Origin: an uncultured Winogradskyella sp.
GTDB lineage: Bacteria; Bacteroidota; Bacteroidia; Flavobacteriales; Flavobacteriaceae
NCBI RefSeq assembly: GCF_947501905.1
Contig: NZ_CANMXL010000002.1
Span: 372,001-436,000 of the forward strand
Reading direction: 5' to 3'
Length of the DNA: 64,000 bases
Positions 1 to 8,436 of the stretch are shown one piece after another (position 1 is the stretch's first letter; the number at the start of each line of letters is the position of its first letter). Below the pieces are notes generated by a model that was not told where the DNA came from, ran no database searches, and saw only the letters and a program-made list of their open reading frames with translations. Position numbers and translations under genes: made by a program.

Positions 1-1
1 C

Positions 2-718
2 AATTTAGAAACTATTAATACCAAATGGGAAGCAAAAGATGTAACCATACCAAAATTAGCAGAGGTTAAAGCTCCTGAAAAAGCAGCAGTATATTTTTAT
101 GATGTACCAAATGCCAAACAATCGCAAATTCGCTTTGGTTACCCTGCACCAAAAGCAACAGATGACGATTACTATGCTGCAACGGTTATGAATTACCGTT
201 TAGGTGGTGGTGGTTTCGCATCACAACTAACGCAACAATTACGTGAAGGTAAAGGTTATACTTACGGCATCCGCTCAAGATTTAGTGGAGACGAAAATAC
301 GGGAAGCTTTACTATTTCTAGCGGTGTACGAAGTAACGTTACTTACGAATCTGCTGCTTTAATCAAAGACATTTTAGACAATTATGCTAAAGACTTTGAT
401 AGTACTGACTTAGAAGTTACTAAAGGTTTCACTATTAAAAGTAATGCCAGAGCTTTTGAAACACTAAGCGCAAAATTACGTATGCTCTCAAACATTAGTG
501 ATTTAGGTTTCACAGATGATTATGCCAAGCAACGTGAAGCTATTGTAAAAGCACTTACCGTTGAAGACATGAAATCACTTGCAGGCAAATATCTACGTCC
601 AGACCAAATGATTTATTTAGTCGTTGGTGATGCTGCTACGCAATTAGATAAGTTAGAGCAATTAGGTTTTGGCAAGCCTGTGTTACTAAATCCTACCTAC
701 GAGGCTTTGGATCAGTAG
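2..718 (+). CDS. M16 family zinc peptidase, C-terminal part (5' end outside window)
   Basis: The reading frame is open from base 2 to the TAG stop at 716-718, so the gene starts before the window. The visible 238 residues contain the signature of the C-terminal, non-catalytic M16 domain: an RLGGGGFASQL stretch followed by LREGKGYTYG, where the Arg and Tyr contact substrate in pitrilysin-type peptidases. The HxxEH zinc site would be upstream and is not seen. In Bacteroidota such proteins are usually exported and often come as two adjacent M16 genes, one catalytic and one not. Which partner this is cannot be told. The family is clear, the substrate unknown. Confidence 0.9.
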   Translation, partial: NLETINTKWEAKDVTIPKLAEVKAPEKAAVYFYDVPNAKQSQIRFGYPAPKATDDDYYAATVMNYRLGGGGFASQLTQQLREGKGYTYGIRSRFSGDENTGSFTISSGVRSNVTYESAALIKDILDNYAKDFDSTDLEVTKGFTIKSNARAFETLSAKLRMLSNISDLGFTDDYAKQREAIVKALTVEDMKSLAGKYLRPDQMIYLVVGDAATQLDKLEQLGFGKPVLLNPTYEALDQ

Positions 719-734
719 CTAACTACAATTTATA

Positions 735-778
735 AAAGGTGTTTATATTTTCTATATTTAGCTTATATAAACACCTTT
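735..778 (+). promoter_or_regulatory. Long perfect hairpin directly before the metallo-hydrolase start codon
   Basis: Bases 735-748 pair perfectly with 765-778 (14 bp, core AAAGGTGTTTATAT) around a 16-base loop. The 3' arm ends three bases before the ATG at 782. It follows the M16 stop by 16 bases. The T-run after the stem is poor (TTTCTT), so it is a weak terminator candidate. It could instead mask the translation start of the downstream gene. Confidence 0.5.
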
Positions 779-781
779 CTT

Positions 782-1744
782 ATGTTTAACAAAATCGCTT
801 TCTTATTATTATTTCTACTCCTTACTACTTGTAATAAAAAAAGAGATAGTAATGAAAAATTGCCTAGGACTAAAACTGTATCAAAAACGTCATTAGTAAT
901 TCTTGGCACTTCTCAAGACGCAGGTTATCCTCAGATTGGATGTACAAAGTCTTGTTGTGTAGATAAATGGGATGATGTAAATTCAACTCTAGTTACTAGT
1001 ATCGGTATCATAGAGCCTAAAGAAAAGAAAACCTATCTTTTTGAAGCAACTCCAGATATTAAATTTCAAATTAAAAAGCTATCATCATATATAGATAATA
1101 ATAGTATACAATTACCAAATGGCATCTTCTTAACTCATGCTCATATAGGACATTACACTGGTTTAATGCAACTAGGTCGAGAAGCAATAAACGCTAAAAA
1201 CATTCAAGTTTTTTCAATGCCAAAAATGTTTGATTATTTGAGTTCTAATGGGCCTTGGAATCAATTAGTTGAATTAGGAAATATAGATTTAAAAGCAATT
1301 AGTAATAATACTGAAGTCTCTATAAATTCTAACTTAAAAATTACACCATTTATCGTACCACACAGAGGAGAATATACAGAGACTGTTGGTTATAAGATTA
1401 AAGGCCCAAATAAGACTGCTTTGTTTATTCCTGATATTGATAAATGGGAGAAGTGGCAGATTTCTATTGAAGACGAAATTAAAAAAGTTGACTATGCATT
1501 CCTGGACGCAACTTTCTATAAAAATGGTGAAGTAGGAAATAGAGATATGTCTGAGATACCACATCCTTTCGTTGAAGAAAGTTTTAAACGTCTTGAAAAC
1601 ATGAAATCAAATGATAAGTCTAAAGTATATTTTATACATTTTAACCATACAAATCCTCTTTTACAAAAAAATTCAAAGGCTCAAAAAGAAGTTATTAATT
1701 TAGGTTTTAATTTTGCCAAAGAAGGTTTAGTTTTTGAATTATAA
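782..1744 (+). CDS. PqqB-like MBL-fold metallo-hydrolase lipoprotein
   Basis: A 320-residue protein with a lipoprotein signal (hydrophobic N terminus, lipobox TTC with Cys17). It carries an MBL (beta-lactamase-like) fold: a LGTSQDAGYPQ start strand, a THAHIGHYTG metal motif with His119, His121 and His124, then PHRGEYTETVGY, an IPDIDKW segment and a DATFY strand with a late His. The layout resembles the PqqB branch, but no other pqq genes are near, so a PQQ role is not implied. The classic HxHxDH Asp is Gly here, which suggests one-metal or altered chemistry. A 14-bp hairpin precedes the start. The next gene begins 8 bases after its stop, so the two are probably co-transcribed. Substrate unknown. 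Confidence 0.8.
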   Translation: MFNKIAFLLLFLLLTTCNKKRDSNEKLPRTKTVSKTSLVILGTSQDAGYPQIGCTKSCCVDKWDDVNSTLVTSIGIIEPKEKKTYLFEATPDIKFQIKKLSSYIDNNSIQLPNGIFLTHAHIGHYTGLMQLGREAINAKNIQVFSMPKMFDYLSSNGPWNQLVELGNIDLKAISNNTEVSINSNLKITPFIVPHRGEYTETVGYKIKGPNKTALFIPDIDKWEKWQISIEDEIKKVDYAFLDATFYKNGEVGNRDMSEIPHPFVEESFKRLENMKSNDKSKVYFIHFNHTNPLLQKNSKAQKEVINLGFNFAKEGLVFEL

Positions 1745-1752
1745 CATAAATC

Positions 1753-2220
1753 ATGTCTCACATCCAACACCTATCAAAACACCTGAATGATGTCTTTTTT
1801 GGTGGTAATTGGACTGCGTCTAATGTAAAAGACACTATTACACCAATTACCCTAAAAGAAGCTTATCATAAAATCAGGGATTGTAACACCATTGCAGTTT
1901 TAGTATTTCATATTAATTATTATGTAGAAGGCATACTACCTATTTTTGAAGGCGGTGGACTAGAAATCCGAGATAAATACAGTTTTGATGCACCAGAGTT
2001 TAATACTGAAAAATCATGGGATGATTTCAAAACTAAAGTTTTAAAAAATGCTGAACTATTAGTTGATAAGGTCAGTAAACTAAGTGATGATAATATCTTT
2101 GAGCCATTTATAGATGAGAAATATGGAAATTACTATCGTAACTTAAACGGATTAATTGAACATACTCACTACCATTTGGGACAGATTGCTATTTTAAAGA
2201 AGCTCGCTAGTGAATCGTAA
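1753..2220 (+). CDS. DinB-like four-helix protein (DUF1572 type)
   Basis: A 155-residue cytoplasmic protein without signal peptide. Histidines in FHINYYVEG and at the end in HTHYHLGQI fit the three-His metal site of the DinB/YfiT superfamily, whose members are thiol transferases or have unknown roles. The length is typical. It lies 8 bases after the metallo-hydrolase gene and is probably in the same transcript. A bidirectional terminator follows. Function cannot be predicted beyond the fold. Confidence 0.7.
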   Translation: MSHIQHLSKHLNDVFFGGNWTASNVKDTITPITLKEAYHKIRDCNTIAVLVFHINYYVEGILPIFEGGGLEIRDKYSFDAPEFNTEKSWDDFKTKVLKNAELLVDKVSKLSDDNIFEPFIDEKYGNYYRNLNGLIEHTHYHLGQIAILKKLASES

Positions 2221-2223
2221 TTA

Positions 2224-2252
2224 TGAGATTCTGAAACAAGTTAAGAATGACA
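2224..2252. repeat. Dispersed 29-base hairpin repeat, copy 1
   Basis: About 26 of 29 bases match a second copy at 24081-24109. Both contain CTGAAACAAGTT and fold into an 8-bp stem with an ACAAG loop. In this copy the stem has one mismatch, and one base pair is swapped relative to copy 2 (compensatory). It lies between convergent genes next to a terminator. Confidence 0.55.
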
Positions 2253-2262
2253 GTGTAAAACT

Positions 2263-2294
2263 AAAAAGCCGACGCAAATGCATCGGCTTTTTTT
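2263..2294. terminator. Bidirectional rho-independent terminator
   Basis: Stem AAAAAGCCGA (2263-2272) pairs with TCGGCTTTTT (2283-2292), with A-runs on one side and T-runs on the other. It sits between the convergent DinB-like gene and ndk and can serve both strands. Confidence 0.85.
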
Positions 2295-2317
2295 ATGTTA
2301 TCACTTCTTTAAAAGTC

Positions 2318-2737
2318 TTAGAACATTTCTCTACCTGAGAAATGAAAAGCACCTTCGATAGCAGCGTTATCATCACTATCACTTCCATGTACAGCGTTTT
2401 CTCCAATAGAAGCTGCATATAATTTACGGATAGTACCTTCTGCAGCATCCGCAGGATTTGTAGCACCGATTAAAGCTCTAAAATCTTCAACAGCATTGTC
2501 TTTTTCTAAGATAGCCGCAACAATAGGACCACGTGTCATATACTCTATTAATTCACCAAAGAAAGGTCTTTCGTTGTGTACTGCATAAAATGCTTCAGCA
2601 TCTTGCTTAGTCATGTGCGTTAGTTTCATTGCTACGATTCTAAAACCTGAAGCATTGATTTTTTCTAATATTGCGCCAATGTGTCCTTTTTCAACAGCAT
2701 CTGGCTTTAACATTGTAAATGTTCTGTTAGTTGCCAT
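2318..2737 (-). CDS. ndk: Nucleoside diphosphate kinase
   Basis: A 139-residue protein of normal family length. It transfers the gamma phosphate from ATP to nucleoside diphosphates through a phospho-histidine. It begins with [17 protein letters not shown] (nucleotide-binding Lys) and carries the active-site His in NAVHGSDS. It is monocistronic: a textbook promoter lies upstream and a terminator downstream. A perfect 7-bp hairpin sits in its leader. Function is certain. Confidence 0.98.
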   Translation of the reverse strand: MATNRTFTMLKPDAVEKGHIGAILEKINASGFRIVAMKLTHMTKQDAEAFYAVHNERPFFGELIEYMTRGPIVAAILEKDNAVEDFRALIGATNPADAAEGTIRKLYAASIGENAVHGSDSDDNAAIEGAFHFSGREMF

Positions 2738-2755
2738 ATTTTTCTTTTTTAATTA

Positions 2756-2774
2756 TCACCAAAACTCTTGGTGA
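2756..2774 (-). promoter_or_regulatory. Hairpin in the ndk leader
   Basis: TCACCAA (2756-2762) and TTGGTGA (2768-2774) form a perfect 7-bp inverted repeat with a 5-base loop. It lies between the ndk promoter and start codon, so it would be within the transcript leader or act as an operator. Confidence 0.4.
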
Positions 2775-2783
2775 ATTTGCGTG

Positions 2784-2813
2784 CAAAAATACGCTATTTT
2801 ATAGAATAAGCAA
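2784..2813 (-). promoter_or_regulatory. Bacteroidota-type promoter of ndk
   Basis: On the minus strand TTG (2813-2811), a 19-base spacer and TATTTTTG (2791-2784) match the Bacteroidota consensus TTG-N19-TAnnTTTG exactly. Transcription should begin near 2779, giving a leader of about 40 bases. Confidence 0.75.
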
Positions 2814-2893
2814 GCATCAAATTGGTTTAGAATTCCAACACAAAACTTCGCTAAATTATACACAAAGCATTTCAAGGATTTGTTATTAAATTG

Positions 2894-2901
2894 TATATTC
2901 G
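2894..2901 (+). promoter_or_regulatory. Probable -7 element of the nrnA-gldI operon
   Basis: TATATTCG differs from TAnnTTTG at one base. It lies six bases before the ATG at 2908, implying a leaderless or nearly leaderless message. No clear -33 TTG at the right distance was found. Confidence 0.4.
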
Positions 2902-2907
2902 TCCGTT

Positions 2908-3924
2908 ATGAAAACAGAAGATATCAAAGCAGTAAAAGCCTTACTTAGCGAGACAAAAAAAATAGTAATCATTCCGCACAGAAACCCAGACGGCGATGCT
3001 ATTGGCTCTACTCTAGCTTTAATGCACTACTTAAAACAATACAATCATGAAGTAAGAGTTATTGCGCCAAATGATTATCCAAATTTTTTAAAATGGATGC
3101 CTGGTGAGTCTTCAGTTTTAAAATTTGAAACGGAACGTGAAGCTTCGGAAAAATTAATTAATGAAGCAGATATCATGTTTACTCTAGACTTTAATGCTTT
3201 ACACCGAACAGGTAAAGATATGGCTGAAGTCTTAGAAGCTTCGCAATCATTAAAAATTATGATTGACCACCATCAAGCACCAGACGATTATGCAACATAC
3301 ATGTATTCTGATGCTAAAATGTCTTCAACTGGTGAAATGGTATATAATTTTATTGAAATGCTTGATGATACCGATAAAATCACGGCAGATATTGCTACAT
3401 GTATTTATGTTGGCATTATGACAGATACAGGTTCTTTTAGGTTTAGATCTACCACAAGTCGGACCCATCAAGTGATTTCTAACCTTATTGAAAAAGGTGC
3501 TGATAACACAGAAATTCACAATCAAGTTTACGACACCAATAGCTATAATAGGTTACAACTTTTAGGTAGAGCGCTTCATAATTTAAAGGTTATTCCCGAA
3601 TATAACACAGCATATATAACGCTTTCTCAAGCAGAGTTGGATGAATTCAACTATAAAAAAGGAGATACAGAAGCTGTTGTTAATTATGCGCTATCAATTC
3701 ATAAAACAATTTTAGCAGCCATATTTATTGAAAACACCCAAGAAAGTATTATTAAAATCTCATTACGGAGTAAAGGCAATCTTTCGGTAAACGAAATGTC
3801 TCGGGCACACTTTAATGGCGGTGGACACACAAACGCTGCGGGTGGTCGTAGTGAGCTTTCTCTTGAAGCTACAGTTGAAAAATTTATTGCTATATTGCCT
3901 GAATATAAAAGCCAACTTGTATAA
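2908..3924 (+). CDS. nrnA: DHH/DHHA1 phosphoesterase, NrnA-type oligoribonuclease/pAp phosphatase
   Basis: A 338-residue protein with the DHH-family order: HRNPDGDAIGS (motif I, metal Asp), an Asp in TLDFN, DHHQAP (the DHH motif), and GGGHTNAAGG at the C-terminal DHHA1 domain that binds the substrate end. The length fits NrnA, which degrades nanoRNA and 3'-phosphoadenosine 5'-phosphate. Its stop overlaps the gldI start by one base (TAATG), so the genes are translationally coupled. This gene pair recurs in gliding Flavobacteriia. The precise substrate preference is inferred from the family. Confidence 0.88.
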   Translation: MKTEDIKAVKALLSETKKIVIIPHRNPDGDAIGSTLALMHYLKQYNHEVRVIAPNDYPNFLKWMPGESSVLKFETEREASEKLINEADIMFTLDFNALHRTGKDMAEVLEASQSLKIMIDHHQAPDDYATYMYSDAKMSSTGEMVYNFIEMLDDTDKITADIATCIYVGIMTDTGSFRFRSTTSRTHQVISNLIEKGADNTEIHNQVYDTNSYNRLQLLGRALHNLKVIPEYNTAYITLSQAELDEFNYKKGDTEAVVNYALSIHKTILAAIFIENTQESIIKISLRSKGNLSVNEMSRAHFNGGGHTNAAGGRSELSLEATVEKFIAILPEYKSQLV

Positions 3925-4466
3925 TGAAAAACCTACTTTTTATTCTTATTCTGGCTAATCTATTTTTGGGCTGCAAATCTCCACAAGCAAGACCGCCGGA
4001 AGTTGTCAATTCTGGTTCTTTTATTAAAGAATCTGTTGAACGCAACAAAGAACTTAATAAGATAGAGCGTGAAAAAATTCAGAAAGTCATATCTAGTTTT
4101 TCTGATAAAGCTTTTATGCCTTCCGAAAATGGTTTTTGGTACCACTACAATTCTAAAGTAGAAAACGATAGTATCACACCCAAGTTTGGTGATCGCATTG
4201 CCTATACTTTTAATATTTCTGACCTTGATGGTCATGAAATTTATTCTAAAAAAGAGATAGGCACACAATACTATACTATGGATAAAGAAGAACTATTCTC
4301 AGGTCTTAGAGAAGGCTTGAAACTAATGAAAGCTTCTGAAAATGTCACTTTTATATTTCCATCACAAAAAGCATATGGCTATTATGGTGATGATAATAGA
4401 ATAGGTACTAATGTGCCACTAATTTGCAACGTAACTTTAAAAACAATAACCCAAAACAATGATTAA
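3924..4466 (+). CDS. gldI: Gliding motility lipoprotein GldI, FKBP-type peptidyl-prolyl isomerase
   Basis: A 180-residue lipoprotein: signal MKNLLFILILANLFLGC with the lipobox Cys17, then the CKSPQARPP start known from GldI. The C-terminal part is an FKBP domain (FGDRIAYTFN, GLREGLKLMKASENVTF, AYGYYGDD). GldI is needed for Flavobacterium gliding and T9SS function, presumably folding envelope proteins. It is coupled to nrnA upstream by a one-base overlap, and overlaps the next isomerase gene by eight bases. Confidence 0.93.
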   Translation: MKNLLFILILANLFLGCKSPQARPPEVVNSGSFIKESVERNKELNKIEREKIQKVISSFSDKAFMPSENGFWYHYNSKVENDSITPKFGDRIAYTFNISDLDGHEIYSKKEIGTQYYTMDKEELFSGLREGLKLMKASENVTFIFPSQKAYGYYGDDNRIGTNVPLICNVTLKTITQNND

Positions 4467-5691
4467 GAAAATTTATATCCTATTACCAGCACTAATAATG
4501 TTATCTATAACAAGCTGCAAAAAACCTAAATATAATGTTGAAGACGGACTTTACGCAGAAATTATAACTTCTAAAGGTACAATGGTTGCTAAACTACACT
4601 ATGACAAAGTACCTGTAACTGTAGCCAATTTTGTTGCATTATCAGAAGGCAATCATCCTTTAGCTGAAGAACAGTACAAAGGAAAACCATTTTATGACGG
4701 TGTAACTTTTCATCGCGTTATGGACAACTTTATGATTCAAGGTGGAGACCCAACAGGTACAGGGAGAGGAACTCCTGGTTATAAATTTGCTGCTGACTTT
4801 AGCCCAGATTTAAAACATGACAAGCCAGGCATCTTATCTATGGCTAATGGTGGAGGCATTAATACAAACGGAAGTCAATTTTTTATTACTGAAAGACCAT
4901 ATCCAAGAGGTGATTTCTACGATGCGCAAGGAAACTTAAAACCTTGTGATCAACGTGGAGTTAGTTGTCATTCTGTATTTGGAGAACTTGTTATAGGACT
5001 GGAAGTACAGGACTCTATATCCAATGTCGAAGTCATTGACCCAAGAGCTAGAAACAATAAGCCTGTTGTAGATGTATTAATAAATAAAGTTAATATCATA
5101 AGAATTGGTAGAGATGCAAAAAAGTTTGATGCGCCTAAGGTATTTGAAGAAAACATGCCTAAAGTAGAAGAAAACTTCAAAGAATTGAGAAAAGAAGCTA
5201 CTAAAAAAGCTGAAGAAGCTAAACGTATCGCGGAAGAAAAGAAAGCAAAAGTAGCTTCAGAATTTAAACCAACTCTAGATGATTATAACTCTAAAGCTAA
5301 AACATTAGCGTCTGGTCTAAAAGTACATTACCTTACTAAAGGCAATGGCGCAAAACCAAAAACTGGTCAAACAGCTATGATTAATTACCAAGGCTATTTT
5401 ACTGATGGAAAACTACTAGACAGTAATGTAAAAGAAGTTGAAGAAAAATTTGGTATGCTTAATTCACAAAAGGTACAACGTAACATGTATACACCTACAC
5501 CAATGAAAGTTAGCCCAGATGCAAACTTATTTGGAGGTTTTAAAGAAGCCCTAGCAACAATGCGAGTTGGTGATAAAGCTTTCTTTTATTTCCCATCTCA
5601 TTTAGCTTATGGCGAAAGTGGTCGTCCTCCAGTAGTACAACCAAATACAGACTTGGCATTTATTATTGAAATGGTAGATATTCAGAAATAG
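4459..5691 (+). CDS. Dual peptidyl-prolyl isomerase lipoprotein, cyclophilin fused to FKBP
   Basis: A 410-residue lipoprotein (lipobox with Cys20 in SITSCKK). Residues about 35-215 are a cyclophilin domain with FHRVMDNFMIQGGDP and NGSQFFIT. Residues about 225-270 form a charged Glu/Lys/Ala coiled coil. Residues about 275-410 are an FKBP domain with MINYQGYFTDG and ending LAFIIEMVDI. Having two unrelated isomerase folds in one envelope protein is unusual. The start overlaps gldI by eight bases, so three translationally coupled genes produce two lipid-anchored prolyl isomerases, probably serving folding of secreted or gliding proteins. A strong terminator follows. Confidence 0.9.
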   Translation: MIKKIYILLPALIMLSITSCKKPKYNVEDGLYAEIITSKGTMVAKLHYDKVPVTVANFVALSEGNHPLAEEQYKGKPFYDGVTFHRVMDNFMIQGGDPTGTGRGTPGYKFAADFSPDLKHDKPGILSMANGGGINTNGSQFFITERPYPRGDFYDAQGNLKPCDQRGVSCHSVFGELVIGLEVQDSISNVEVIDPRARNNKPVVDVLINKVNIIRIGRDAKKFDAPKVFEENMPKVEENFKELRKEATKKAEEAKRIAEEKKAKVASEFKPTLDDYNSKAKTLASGLKVHYLTKGNGAKPKTGQTAMINYQGYFTDGKLLDSNVKEVEEKFGMLNSQKVQRNMYTPTPMKVSPDANLFGGFKEALATMRVGDKAFFYFPSHLAYGESGRPPVVQPNTDLAFIIEMVDIQK

Positions 5692-5708
5692 TCTGAAATA
5701 ACACAAAC

Positions 5709-5748
5709 AAAAAAGCAGCTACTCAAGACGAATAGCTGCTTTTTTTTA
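5709..5748. terminator. Bidirectional terminator between the gldI operon and pepD
   Basis: AAAAAAGCAGCTA (5709-5721) pairs with TAGCTGCTTTTTT (5733-5745) and is followed by more T. Serves convergent transcripts. Confidence 0.85.
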
Positions 5749-5761
5749 TAGTCTATTTATT

Positions 5762-7228
5762 TTATTTCTTCTCAGGAATATTCTTCAAAATCTCTAAAAC
5801 AAACTTCCAGTATTTCTGAGTAGAAGAAATCTGTGCACGTTCGTCTGGTGAGTGTGCCCCTTTAATGTTTGGTCCAAAACTTATCATATCCATGTCTGGA
5901 TAATTTTGTCCAAGAATTCCACATTCTAATCCTGCATGACAAGCTGCTACATGAGGCTTTTCGCCATTATTAAGTCGCTCGTAGATTGGGACCATTACCT
6001 TTAGAATATCAGAATCCATATTTGGTGCCCAACCTGGATAATCTCCAGAAAACTCAACTTCACAACCTGTTAATTCAAAGGTAGACCGCAATGTATTTGC
6101 CAAATCTAGCTTGGAACTCTCAACAGAACTTCGTGTTAGACAACCTATTTTAATATGACCTTCTTTAACAATAACTCGCGCAATATTATTGGAAGTTTCA
6201 ACTAAATCTTTAATATCTGGGCTCATTCTATAAACGCCATTTAGAGCAGCGTAAATAGCACGTGTTAAACCTTCTTGAACACCCAAATCCATAATCTTGT
6301 CTGGAGTTTCTGTTTTAGAAACAATAATTTCTAAATCTGGCTCCATAGTTTTGTATTCCTTCTTAATCGTTTCAGAAAGTTGTTTTATTTCAAAATTAAA
6401 AGCATCTTCATGCATAGCATCGATAGCAACAATGGCTTTACTTTCGCGAGGAATTGCATTGCGTAAACTACCACCATCAATTTCAGAAATACGTAAACCA
6501 AAGTTTTCAAAACCATCAAACAATAGACGGTTCATTAATTTATTGGCATTGCCTAAGCCTTCATGGATTTGCATACCTGAGTGCCCGCCTTGTAAGCCTT
6601 TTACGGTTATTGTGTAACCTATCTTAAATTCTGGCGTATCTTCTTCATTATATTCACGGGTAGCAGTCACATCTATTCCTCCTGCACAACCAACACCAAT
6701 TTCATCATCTTCTTCGGTATCTAAATTCAGTAGTATATCACCTTTAAGTAAACCACCTTTAAGTCCCATAGCACCTGTCATACCGGTTTCTTCATCAATA
6801 GTAAATAAGGCTTCTAAAGCAGGATGAGCTATAGTATCGCTTTCTAAAATTGCCATTATTGTAGCTACTCCTAACCCATTATCTGCACCAAGTGTTGTGC
6901 CTTTAGCCTTTACCCAATCGCCATCTACAAACATGTCGATACCTTGAACGTCAAAATCAAAAACAGTATCATTATTTTTTTGATGCACCATATCTAAGTG
7001 ACTTTGCATCACAATAGCCTTGCGATTTTCCATACCTTTTGTGGCTGGCTTACGGATAATAACATTACCTACTTCATCTTCAATTGTTTCTAATCCCAAG
7101 TTTTTACCAAAGTCTTTCATGAATTGTATGACGCGTTCTTCTTTTTTTGAAGGTCTTGGTACTTCATTTAAGTCTGCAAATTTATTCCATAATGCTTTTG
7201 GCTCTAAAGCTCTTATTTCTGAACTCAT
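5762..7228 (-). CDS. pepD: Aminoacyl-histidine dipeptidase (Xaa-His dipeptidase), M20 family
   Basis: A 488-residue cytosolic zinc dipeptidase cleaving Xaa-His dipeptides such as carnosine. M20 motifs are visible: QSHLDMVHQK (His and Asp), LGADNGLGVA (bridging Asp), DEETGMTGA (catalytic Glu and metal Glu) and NLDTEED. The frame extends upstream to an ATG at 7252. That codon lies inside the promoter -7 element (7250-7257), so the start MSSEIRALEP at 7228 is preferred. It is divergent from the DUF3810 gene. Confidence 0.92.
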   Translation of the reverse strand: MSSEIRALEPKALWNKFADLNEVPRPSKKEERVIQFMKDFGKNLGLETIEDEVGNVIIRKPATKGMENRKAIVMQSHLDMVHQKNNDTVFDFDVQGIDMFVDGDWVKAKGTTLGADNGLGVATIMAILESDTIAHPALEALFTIDEETGMTGAMGLKGGLLKGDILLNLDTEEDDEIGVGCAGGIDVTATREYNEEDTPEFKIGYTITVKGLQGGHSGMQIHEGLGNANKLMNRLLFDGFENFGLRISEIDGGSLRNAIPRESKAIVAIDAMHEDAFNFEIKQLSETIKKEYKTMEPDLEIIVSKTETPDKIMDLGVQEGLTRAIYAALNGVYRMSPDIKDLVETSNNIARVIVKEGHIKIGCLTRSSVESSKLDLANTLRSTFELTGCEVEFSGDYPGWAPNMDSDILKVMVPIYERLNNGEKPHVAACHAGLECGILGQNYPDMDMISFGPNIKGAHSPDERAQISSTQKYWKFVLEILKNIPEKK

Positions 7229-7249
7229 ATTTCTCTTTTTTAAGTCGGT

Positions 7250-7257
7250 CAAAGGTA
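7250..7257 (-). promoter_or_regulatory. -7 element of pepD
   Basis: TACCTTTG on the minus strand matches TAnnTTTG. Predicted transcription start is near 7245, which decides the pepD start codon at 7228 rather than 7252. Confidence 0.55.
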
Positions 7258-7277
7258 ACCAAACAAAAACTATTTTC

Positions 7278-7285
7278 TATTTTTG
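7278..7285 (+). promoter_or_regulatory. -7 element of the DUF3810 gene
   Basis: TATTTTTG matches TAnnTTTG perfectly and lies four bases before the ATG at 7290. This predicts a leaderless or nearly leaderless transcript. It is divergent from the pepD promoter 20 bases away. Confidence 0.5.
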
Positions 7286-7289
7286 AGAT

Positions 7290-8357
7290 ATGCGTATTAC
7301 AAAAAAAAGGGCATTACTTATTTTTTTAGTGTTTCAGATTATTCTCATTAATATTCTGAAGTATTATCCAGAATTTGTTGAACAATTCTATAGTAATGGA
7401 CTGTATATATTCCTATCTAAATTAATGCGCTATTCTTTTGGTTGGATACCATTCTCCGTTGGTGATACTCTCTACACTTTAGCTGGAGTTTATTTGACGA
7501 GATGGTTTATCATTAATTTTAAAAACATATATAAAGACACAATTAATTGGCTTTTAGATGTAATTTCTGTTCTTTCAATCGCATATTTTGCTTTTCATAT
7601 ACTTTGGGGATACAACTATTACAGGCAACCACTTCATAAAGCTTTTGGTATTAAAGCTGAGTATTCAACTGAACAATTAATTGCTTTTACAGAACGATTA
7701 ATAGAAAAATCTAATACCATTCACAAACAACTTAGCGATGATGATTCTCTAAAAATTGAATTGCCTTATACTAAACGGGAAGTTTTTAATAAAGTACAAT
7801 CTGGATACCTTACGCTTTCAAAAACATATCCGCATCTGGCTTATAAACCTCAAAGTTTAAAAAAATCAATATACAGTACAGCATTAACCTATATGGGATT
7901 CTCTGGTTATTTAAATCCGTTTACAAACGAAGCTCAAGTTGACGGATTGATTCCTGTATACAAGTTCCCTACAACTTCTTGCCACGAAGTTGCCCATCAA
8001 TTGGGCTATGCAGCTGAGAACGAAGCTAATTTTATCGGAATGCTAGCATCGGTAAATAATAATGACATTTATTTTAAGTACTCTGGTTATACGTTTGCAC
8101 TCCGTTATTGCCTCTCAGAAATATATAAACGTGACCCAAACAGCTATAAGACTATTTTAAAAACTGTCAATAAAGGTATTCTTAAAAACTACAAAGAAGT
8201 TCAAGATTTCTGGAAATCATATCAAAATCCTTTAGAACCTGCCTTTGAAAAAACCTTTGATACATTTCTTAAAGCTAACAATCAATCTTCAGGCATCAAA
8301 AGTTACAGCTACATCGTAGGATTACTTGTAAACTACTACAATAACAATCCATTGTAA
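7290..8357 (+). CDS. DUF3810 membrane protein, putative zinc metalloprotease
   Basis: A 355-residue protein with three hydrophobic segments in the first 115 residues, then a soluble region. It contains a zincin motif HEVAHQLG (residues 232-239) followed by AAENEANFIG, where one Glu may be the third zinc ligand. This is the DUF3810 family, common in Bacteroidota and not functionally characterised. The HExxH motif makes peptidase activity plausible but unproven. No partner gene is evident. Confidence 0.85.
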   Translation: MRITKKRALLIFLVFQIILINILKYYPEFVEQFYSNGLYIFLSKLMRYSFGWIPFSVGDTLYTLAGVYLTRWFIINFKNIYKDTINWLLDVISVLSIAYFAFHILWGYNYYRQPLHKAFGIKAEYSTEQLIAFTERLIEKSNTIHKQLSDDDSLKIELPYTKREVFNKVQSGYLTLSKTYPHLAYKPQSLKKSIYSTALTYMGFSGYLNPFTNEAQVDGLIPVYKFPTTSCHEVAHQLGYAAENEANFIGMLASVNNNDIYFKYSGYTFALRYCLSEIYKRDPNSYKTILKTVNKGILKNYKEVQDFWKSYQNPLEPAFEKTFDTFLKANNQSSGIKSYSYIVGLLVNYYNNNPL

Positions 8358-8436
8358 AAACGTTAAAAACTCTTAATAAGATTTAAGATTTATGTATAAG
8401 TCTTATCTTAGAAATCTAATTTAACCAACTATTTTT

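Noticed and set aside
782-1744. PQQ biosynthesis gene pqqB
   Set aside because: Only the fold matches; no pqqA, C, D or E nearby and the metal motif differs.
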